This document shows, piece by piece, positions 56,526 through 64,000 of a DNA stretch of 64,000 nt. Made by a program: the position numbers and the translations under genes. The DNA is from Lolium rigidum. Taxonomy: Eukaryota; Streptophyta; Magnoliopsida; Poales; Poaceae. The stretch spans positions 100,332,292-100,396,291 of the forward strand of contig NC_061510.1 in the NCBI RefSeq assembly GCF_022539505.1, in the 5' to 3' direction. The notes beneath the pieces are model-generated. The model made no database searches, was not told the DNA's origin, and worked only from the letters and a program-made list of their open reading frames with translations. Within the stretch, counting starts at the first letter, position 1; the number at the start of each line of letters is the position of its first letter.

Positions 56526-58130
56526 TGATGGCGTGTATGTAACTCACACGTTCGTTGGGAACCCCAAGAGGAAGGTATGATGCGCACAGCAGCAAGTTTT
56601 CCCTCAGAAAGAAACCAAGGTTTATCGAACCAGGAGGAGCCAAGAAGCACGTTGAAGGTTGATGGCGGCGGGATGTAGTCCGGCGCAACACCAGGGATTT
56701 CGGCGCCAACGTGGAACCTGCACAACACAACCAAAGTACTTTGCCCCAACGAAACAGCTGAGGTTGTCAATCTCACCGGCTTGCCGTAACAAAGGATTAA
56801 CCGTATTGTGTGGAAGATGATTGTTTGCGAGAGAAAACAATAAAACAAGTATTGCAGCAGATTTGTATTTCAGTATTAAAGAATGGACCGGGGTCCACAG
56901 CTCACTAGAGGTGTCTCTCCCATAAGATAAAAGCATGTTGGGTGAACAAATTACAGTCGGGCAATTGACAAATAGAGAGGGCATAACAATGCACATACAT
57001 GTCATGATAAGTATAGTGAGATTTAATTGGGCATTACGACAAAGTACATAGACCGCCATCCAACCGCATCTATGCCTAAAAAGTCCACCTTCAGGTTATC
57101 ATCCGAACCCCTTCCAAGTATTAAGTTGCAAAGCAACAGCACAATTGCATTAAGTATGGTGCGTAATGTAATCAACAACTACATCCTCGGACATAGCGCC
57201 AATGTTTTATCCCTAGTGGCAACAACACAACACAACCTTAGAACTTTCCGTCACTGTCCCGTGTGTCAATGCGAGGCATGAACCCACTATCGAGCATAAA
57301 TACTCCCTCTTGGAGTTAAGAGCAAAAACTTGGCCAGAGCCTCTACTAATAACGGAGAGCATGCAAGATCATAAACAACACATATGCAATAACTTGATAA
57401 TTAACATAACATGGTATTCTCTATCCATCGGATCCCGACAAACACAACATAGAGTATTACAGATAGATGATCTTGATCATGTTAGGCAGCTCACAAGATC
57501 CAACAATGAAGCACAATGAGGAGAAGACAACCATCTAGCTACTGCTATGGACCCATAGTCCAGGGGTGAACTACTCACTCATCACTCCGGAGGCGACCAT
57601 GGCGGTGTAGAGTCCTCCGGGAGATGAATCCCCTCTCCGGCAGGGTGCCGGAGGAGATCTCCGTAATCCCCCGAGATGGGATTGGCGGCGGCGGCGTCTC
57701 CGGAAGGTTTTCCGTATCGTGGTTTTTCGCATCGTGGGTTTCGCGACGGAGGCTTTAAGTAGGCGGAAGGGCAGAGTCGGAGGGCCGACGAGGGGCCCAC
57801 ACCATAGGGCGGCGCGGGGCCCCCTCGGCCGCGCGGCCCTATGGTGGCGGCCGCCTCGTCGCCCCACTTCGTATCCCTTTCGGTCTTCCGGAAGGTTCGT
57901 GGCAAAATAGGACCCCGGGTCTTGATTTCGTCCAATTCCGAGAATATTTCGTTACTAGGATTTCGAAACCAAAAACAGCAGAAAACAAAGAATCGGCACT
58001 TCGGCATCTTGTTAATAGGTTAGTTCCGTAAAATGCACGAATATGACATAAAGTGTGCATAAAACATGTAGGTATCATCAATAATATGGCATGGAACATA
58101 AGAAATTATCGATACGTCGGAGGCGTATCA
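56526..58130 (-). repeat. 5' LTR of the second element
   Basis: 1,605 bp and nearly identical to 51510-53115 (small indels such as GTGTATGTAACTC against GTGTAACTC, and a shorter GGC run near 57690). The GC-rich ORFs inside are LTR shadows. Confidence 0.9.
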
Positions 58131-58135
58131 GGCGT

Positions 58136-58870
58136 CTTGATCTATCTCTATAAATCTTGATGCCTAAAATGTATGCTGCTTCTCCAAGGTCCTTCATTGA
58201 AAAATACTTATTCAAATAGCCTTTGACACTACTAAGAAGTTCTATATCATTTCCAATCAACAATATGTCATCCACATATAATATCAGGAATGCTACAGAG
58301 CTCCCACTCACTTTCTTGTATATACAAGCTTCTCCAAAGGTTTGTATAAATCCAAAGTCTTTTATCACCTTATCAAAGCGTCGGTTCCAACTCCGGGATG
58401 CTTGATTCAGTCCATAAATGGAACGATGAAGTTTGCATACGTTGTCAGCATTTTTAGGATCGACAAAACCTTTGGGTTGTACCATATACAACTCTTCCTC
58501 AATGTCACCATTAAGGAATGCCATTTTGACATCCATCTGCCAAATTTCATAATAAAAAAATGCAGCAATTGCTAACAATATCCTCACAGACTTAAGCTTC
58601 GCTACAGGTGAGAAAGTCTCATCGTAGTCAACTCCTTTAATTTGTCGGAACCCTTTCGCGACAAGTCGAGCTTTATAGACAATAATATTACCATCAACAT
58701 CTGGTTTTCTTTTGAAAATCCATTTATTCTCGACAGCCTTGCGGCTATTAGGTAAGTCTACCAAAGTCCATACTTGGTTATCATACATGGATCCCATTTC
58801 GTATTTCATGTCCTCTTGCCATTTGTTGGAATCTCGGCTCATCATTGCTTCCTCATACGTCGAGGGTCTT
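58136..58870 (-). pseudogene. Copia RT 5' part, unit 2
   Basis: Starts SVSFQRPSTYEEAMMSRDSN and runs through the RT core to LYVDDILLIGND and YRDRSRRLI, where the nested LTR interrupts it. The frame stays open into the LTR for a few codons (RLRRIDNFLCSMPYY), making a chimeric 270-residue ORF. The upstream boundary abuts the Gypsy LTR fragment at 58871. Integrase and gag are absent, as in unit 1. Confidence 0.88.
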
Positions 58871-59680
58871 TGAAAGGACACAGATGTCACCTAGAGGGGG
58901 GGTGAATAGGCGGTTTAAAACTTTTACAAGATGGGCTTAAACTAGTGTTTACTTTGTCAAGCCCAAAGCCTATATACTATGGTTCACCTATGTGCACCAA
59001 CAAATTATGCTAAGCAATACACGCACTATGAGATATCAAGATATATAACTTCAAGCACGATGGCTATCACAAAGTAAAGTGCATAAGTAAAGAGCTCGGG
59101 TATAGAGATAACTGAGGCACGCGGGAGACGATGATTTATCCCGAAGTTCACACTCTTGAGAGGGTGCTAATCTCCGTTTGACGAGGTATTAACTCGTCAA
59201 TGCCTGCAGATTGTAGACTTAGGGTTTCGTAAGAAGTAGAGGGCAAGTAGATCTCGAAGGTTCAGCCGAACAAAGGTGCTCAACTCAAGATTATGGTGGC
59301 TAGAGTTACAATGATTTCGATCCCTTATTTCTCCCTCGGCGCGCTTCTCCTTTATATAGGAGGCAAAGCCGAGGCTTTCAGTGCCGTACAAGTTACAAAC
59401 TATTCAAGCCGTGTTGGGCCTTTCCTATATTGATACAAGTTCCCTATTACAACTCTAATTTCCTAACCCGAAAGCCTTCAACCTTCTGGGCCTCCAAAAC
59501 TTCGAGTCTATGGGCTTCATGTTTCCTCATATACCTAGGGTACTTATTCAGCATGCATGTTAGGCATACCTATGTCAGTAGCCCCCGAGATTTTGCTTCA
59601 ATCGTAGAGTCGAGTAAAACGTCCATCATACGTCTGTTTTGATGAAACTTTTGAGTTATGTTGAATTGTTACTCAATGTA
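58871..59680 (-). mobile_element. Gypsy-type 3' LTR fragment inside Copia unit 2
   Basis: LTR 58871-59577 (707 bp) plus PPT (CTCGGGGGCTAC on the minus strand) and about 100 bp of interior. Identical in layout to 41185-41990, so it was present before the array duplicated. Confidence 0.65.
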
Positions 59681-59766
59681 TATTTTGTACAGGGATAATA
59701 GTAAATGAGGTTGGTCCATCTGACGGATCGGGTACCAGTTATACATAGACACGACTCTGATACCAC

Positions 59767-60547
59767 TGTAGGGATTAATAGCATAGAAAACAAAAAACCT
59801 ACCGCAAGAATGAATAACAAGCCAAGATCTAATCTAGTAGATGGTAGCAACGAGGTGAAGATCATCATACCCTTGAAGATTGCTAAGCGTGAATGAGATA
59901 GATCTCGTGGTTGATGTAGTCGATCACTTGCCGCTTGCAAAAGCGCATAGAAGATCTTGACGGTGCCACAGTCGGGCAGCACCTCCGTACTCGGTCACAC
60001 ATACGGTGTTGATGACGATGTCCTTCTCCCTATTCCGGCGGGCAGAAGATGTAGTAGATCCTCCTTGGAATCATGCCTGCACGACGGCGTGGTGACGGTG
60101 GTGGTGGAGATCTCCGGCAGCGCTTCGCCGTAAGCACCATGTGAGAAATAGGAGGAGGGAGTAGCTAGGGTTTGGGAGAGGGGGTGCTTGGGGAACCGGC
60201 CTTGGTGCCCCTTGTGTGGTGCGGCTATTGGTGTGGCCGGCCCCCTCCTCTCTCCCTCTCTTTATATAGGTGAAACCCCTAGGGTTGCCCCAAAACCACT
60301 TTGAAGTCCAACTCCAAAACTTACCATAATGGGGAAACCTAGGTCAAGTGGGATTGCTCCCTTTCCTTGCTTCATGGCCGGCCAAGGTGGTGTAGTCCAC
60401 CATGGACTCCACCTTCCCTCTTGGTTGGCCCGCTAGGGTTGGTGGAGTCCATTCGGGACTCCACCTTCCATAGTGATTTATTCCTCATGTTTCTAGAACC
60501 TTCTAGTACCTTCCATAAATGCACCGGATCATTTCCAAACTTGGAAT
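59767..60547 (-). repeat. LTR3 of the Copia array, partial
   Basis: Begins TGTAGGGATTAATAGC next to a PBS (59755-59765) and matches 42083-42863. It is interrupted at 60547 by the CACTA element, and the rest lies beyond the window. Near 60483 it reads ATTCCTCATGTTTCTAG, the ancestral form of the junction duplicated in LTR1. Confidence 0.85.
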
Positions 60548-60571
60548 CACTACAAGAAATCTGCCATAAGT

Positions 60572-60760
60572 TGACAAAATAGAGGTGTCACTGAAACGTC
60601 AGTAATGGGGCTACTTGTGACGTTACGGTGACGCTTTTCAAAACGTAGAAAGCTGGGAGTCAGCAGTGACTGCTTAAGACGTTCCACTTGAAAACGTCGT
60701 AGAGCTTTGTGACGTTTTAAAATGTCAATAACGGCATGACGTTCCCAAACCGTCATGGGC
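60572..60760. repeat. CACTA subterminal repeats
   Basis: At least seven ACGTC/GACGTT words in both orientations (for example AAACGTCAG, GTGACGTTACGG, AAGACGTTCC, CATGACGTTCCC). Such arrays are the transposase-binding zone in CACTA elements. The word GTTGACAAAATAGAGGTGTC at 60569-60590 recurs at 61472-61493. Confidence 0.7.
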
Positions 60761-61063
60761 ACCTGCCCCCGAGTCCAGCGTGGCAATCCGACGTGGCAAA
60801 ATTGTGACGAATTAGAAATGTCATTATCTGAATTCAGCCCAGTCCATTCAGCTCCTTATGTGGGCTGAGACCATTAGTTCTGATTATTTTTTTCGGCTTT
60901 GTTGGGCCTTGGCCCGTAACTGGCCCAATTACCTCGGCCTTTTTAGCTTACTTTTTTTTTCAACGGCCTTTTTAGCTGCTGTACTTACTGGGCCTAGGCC
61001 AATTTTCATTGGGCCGTGGCCTTTTTAGGATCCATTACAGTTTTGGACCAGCAGTCAATAAGA

Positions 61064-61238
61064 AACAATCAAGCTCATTATTAGTATGAACATAAAACTT
61101 AGCAAATTAATCAATTACATTGCAGCAACAAGAACCAGTCAAGCTCATTATTAGTATGAACATAAAACTTTTGTCACGGTGACTTGGAGCAATAAGACTC
61201 AGTCATGCTCCTTATTACAATATAAACATAAAATTTCA
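61064..61238 (+). repeat. Three short tandem-like copies
   Basis: AATCAAGCTCATTATTAGTA, CAGTCAAGCTCATTATTAGT and CAGTCATGCTCCTTATTACA start copies at about 61064, 61133 and 61199, each ending near AACATAAAACTT. The last copy is the most diverged. Confidence 0.65.
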
Positions 61239-62911
61239 CTAGAGTTGTTTTCGGGATCTCCGACATGCATCTTGCTAGAAAATGATGTTGCACAAGTTGT
61301 CTTCGGGTTCTCCGGCTCCAGGTTGTTCCGCAGCAGCTCGTCCTACACAGCCCAGAAACATCGCTTCAGGTCAACCCAAGTAAAATAAGCATCAAGGAAC
61401 ATAGTACACAACAAACTCTTCTTCACAGCAAGATACAACAATCGGAGAGTTGCTACTGCTCCTGTCGTGAGTTGACAAAATAGAGGTGTCACGGAGGGCT
61501 AGAAAGGTGCTACTGCTTCTGCAAGGAGATATATGGCTCGAGTGCTCGACCAAGGAAAAGAGATCCCCAGGTTTGCTAGCTAACAAGTGACGCATCAGGC
61601 TGCAGCCTCCACCTACAACCCTTACGAGTAGCTACTGTTCGTGATAAGACAAAAACTAGTTTGCGATTTTTTACTTCTTGTAAACTGCATGGTGCACATA
61701 AAAAGATATGGTTCAGGTTGTGCAGGGCTGTCCGTATCAGATTATCATAGCACATGCACATAAGTAAACCACAATAAGATATATCATGTATTTCTCGTTT
61801 CATTTAATATACTTCTGAATACATGACTGGAGGTTAGATTCAGGAAAGCTCCCACTTCCTTAGTAAAATTCAAAAGTTGTTTTAGAAAAGAAAAAAATGG
61901 TGGTCAGCTCAATAGCAGTTTTAGCAAGAATGGATTTGGAGGCGAATTTCGACTTGATAAGCAAAGCATTCAGATTAACCACAATGTAAGCTTTGTTTCA
62001 AGAATATATTAGACAAAAGAGAAACCTGGTTTCATTGTTGACACAAACAATCGGTTGGCACCACAAACAGTAGACAACACCAGGCCATTACATGGAAAGG
62101 AAACATGATCTTACCTAAACACATGGAGTAGAAGAAGAAAAAGAAGGCCACCGATGTCGCTTAGTCCTCGTTATTCTGAAACAAGAACAAAACATGATTA
62201 GCAAAGCAAACACTGATATTTAGAAAAGACAACAAAAAACAGTCATCTACAACACGCTATGTTGGGCACCACAATTCAACTTGTAACAGGTTTGTCCATT
62301 TGCGACAATGATACTGTGAAACTATTACAAGAAAAACAACCATTACAACTTCTAGTGGTTCCAATTTCTCAACCACACAACATTACAAGATCCATTCAAG
62401 CAGTACTAGAAACAGGCCATGGTCAGCGCGGCAGCACCGCCAGAGCATGCCTGGTCACGACAGACCGAAGAAGCAGCCGGTCAGAGAAAGGAGTGGCACC
62501 GGAAACTTACCGAAAACACACCAAGTCGGAGAGGAAAAACACCCTCCTCCAGTCATCCATCACATAGAAGCCTCCTCCTATGCTCCCAGACTTCTACAAC
62601 CTGCAGTTAAAATGCATCAAAATTTCAGTGCAAGACAAGGAAATACTGTAGCATTGCCATTTAAATCAACATAAGTGGGTCCAAAGAAAGAAACAAGGAT
62701 CCATAAATAGTAGCATTATTGCTCTAATTATAACTTCCAGATGATGATGGTGATACTTCTAATCATAGACGAAATTGCAGGCTAGCTTGCTATTCTTATA
62801 AAGCAGAATGCAAAGATAGGGGAGCAAACACCAAAGCTCACACATACCAGCCACAAGTCCACGATACAAATTGCTAAACTACACAAGGATAACCAGTTCA
62901 CTGTTCCGATG

Positions 62912-63086
62912 ATCCCTCTGTCCTGATTTAGTTTAACTACCATCAATTTGACGAACAACACATGTGACATTAAAATTGTATAGTTAGAAACTTTTTTTAA
63001 TAAAAAATAATGGTACAACTTTTGTTGGTCGACACCTACTGAGCCTCGGAATATATGCAAGCCATGTAAACAGGGGCAGAGGGAGC
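62912..63086. mobile_element. Stowaway-like MITE
   Basis: About 175 bp with inverted ends TCCCTCTGTCCTG and its complement GGGGCAGAGGGAG, close to the Stowaway CTCCCTCCGTCC terminus. The interior is AT-rich. The expected TA duplication is not clear on the left (GA), so the copy is decayed. Confidence 0.5.
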
Positions 63087-63088
63087 AC

Positions 63089-64000
63089 TGATACGTCTCC
63101 AACGTATCTATAATTTCTGATGTTCCATGCTTGTTTTATGACAATACCTACATGTTTTGTTCACACTTTATATCGTTTTTATGCGTTTTCCGGAACTAAC
63201 CTATTGACGAGATGCCGAAAGGCCGGTTCTTGTTTTACTGCTATTTTTGGTTTCGAAATCCTAGTAAGGAAGTATTTTCGAAATCGGACGAAATCAACAC
63301 CGAAGATCTTATAATTCCCGGAAGCTTCCGGAGCACCGGAGAAAGGCCGAGAGGGGAGCCGGGGGGCCCCACCCCACGGGCGGCGCGGCCAAGGGGGGCC
63401 GCCCCCTAGTGTGTGGGTCCCCGTGGCCCCTCCGACTCCGCCTCTTCGCCTATTTAGTCGTCCACGACCTAAAACCTCGACCCGGTTCGACGAAACCGAG
63501 ATAAAACCTTCCGGAGCCGCCGCCATCGCGAAACTCCAATTCGGGGACGAAGTCTCCGTTCCGGCACCTCTGTCGGGACGGGGAATTGCCCCCGGAGTCA
63601 TCTCCATCGACACCACCACCATCTTCATCGCCATCGCTGTCTCCTATGATGAGGAGGGAGTAGTTCTCCATCGAGGCTAAGGGTTGTACCGGTAGCTATG
63701 TGGTTAAATCTCTCTCCCATGTACTTCAATACAATGATCTCATGAGCTGCTTTACATGATTGAGATCCATATGATGAGCTTTGTAATCTAGATGTCATTA
63801 TGCTATTCAAGTGGATTTTACTTATGTGATCTCCGGAGACTCCTTGTCCCACGTGTGTAAAGGTGACAGTGTGTGCACCGTGTGGGTCTCTTAGGCTATA
63901 TTTCACGGAATACTTATTCACTGAGTTATGATTTGAGTTGGATGTCTCTATGAAATTGTGGTGTGTTAGTACCTCCTATGAATGCTCACAGTGACAGCGT
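63089..64000 (+). mobile_element. LTR retrotransposon, 5' LTR start at window edge
   Basis: Starts TGATACGTCTCCAACG at 63089, three bases after the MITE, and matches the head of the LTRs at 34233 and 39420, including the GTGACAGTGTGTGCACCG segment near 63860. It runs off the window inside the LTR. AGCAC (63084-63088) should be one TSD half. Confidence 0.8.

Larger units (their letters stand above)
51510..58130 (-). mobile_element. Second complete non-autonomous LTR element, different ORF
   Basis: 6,621 bp, with a perfect TSD GGCGT (51505-51509, 58131-58135). Minus-strand order: 5' LTR 56526-58130, PBS 56497-56514, ORF 55643-56289, non-coding core, PPT, 3' LTR 51510-53115. The first few hundred bases of the LTR and the whole non-coding core match the element at 34233, but the last part of the LTR and the ORF differ. 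Again no pol. It is thus a sister family that has a different coding module. Confidence 0.92.
19094..60547 (-). mobile_element. Tandem Copia array: three LTRs, two internal regions
   Basis: Three LTRs of one Copia family (LTR1 19094-32680, LTR2 42083-50635, LTR3 59767-60547 and beyond) alternate with two internal regions on the minus strand. Each internal region starts with the same PPT (CAAGTGGGAGAC beside TGTTGGAGATATGCCC), carries RNase H/RT fragments and an embedded Gypsy LTR, and ends with a TGGTATCAGAG initiator-Met PBS. With nested elements and one TSD copy removed, the internal regions are about 2.5 kb each (near 2,506 and 2,500 bp). LTR2 serves as the 5' LTR of one unit and the 3' LTR of the other. 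This is the product expected from unequal recombination between the LTRs of one defective element. LTR start and PBS resemble the BARE/Angela/WIS group, but the rest of the LTR is distinct. Confidence 0.75.
60548..64000 (+). mobile_element. CACTA DNA transposon, left part
   Basis: Starts CACTACAAGAAATCTGCC, the standard Triticeae CACTA terminus, immediately after AAT (60545-60547), one half of a 3-bp TSD. The right end is outside the window. No transposase is visible in 60760-62910, which is AT-rich with short low-complexity ORFs. It hosts a Stowaway-like MITE and an LTR element. Confidence 0.8.

Noticed and set aside
1..64000. tRNA or rRNA genes
   Set aside because: No cloverleaf or rRNA core sequence was recognised; tRNA-like words are retrotransposon primer-binding sites.

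Overview
This is repeat-dominated nuclear DNA from a large-genome grass, most likely Triticeae (wheat, Aegilops, barley or rye group). That assignment rests on recalled LTR, primer-site and polypurine motifs, not on a search. I see no bacterial features, rRNA, tRNA or CRISPR. Almost all of the 64 kb is nested transposable elements, whose boundaries I fixed from terminal TG/CA, primer-binding sites (PBS), polypurine tracts (PPT) and target-site duplications (TSD).

Layout. 1-3676: 5' part of a minus-strand non-autonomous LTR element, inserted into a plus-strand LTR element (3677-15149, left end outside the window) that encodes only a two-zinc-knuckle protein. Its interior also holds a 5-kb terminal-inverted-repeat (TIR) element (5851-10861) carrying a captured plant gene fragment and a 49-bp minisatellite. 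15150-19093: the only stretch not obviously transposon, with an agglutinin-like gene fragment (minus), a broken Myb/SANT-like gene (plus) and an ORF cut off by the next insertion.

19094 to beyond 60547: a minus-strand Copia array of the form LTR-internal-LTR-internal-LTR. Both internal regions carry the same truncated, stop-containing reverse transcriptase and the same embedded Gypsy LTR fragment; LTR1 and LTR2 carry the same foreign insert at the same site. Later insertions landed independently: a 10.8-kb Tat-type Gypsy in LTR1 (19726-30569, TSD CCCCT) with a broken gag-pol and a multi-exon antisense gene; a complete non-autonomous LTR element in internal unit 1 (34233-41123, TSD GTCCT); a probable Helitron in LTR2 (ends 49720); a relative of the first LTR element in internal unit 2 (51510-58130, TSD GGCGT); and a CACTA element in LTR3 (from 60548), itself holding a Stowaway-like MITE and a further LTR element at the right edge.

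No intact autonomous element was found: every polymerase region has stops, frameshifts or missing domains. The most interesting signals are the three-LTR array with shared captured DNA, LTRs that look assembled from exchangeable halves, two related non-autonomous elements with different proteins and a conserved hairpin, and the antisense gene in the Gypsy element.
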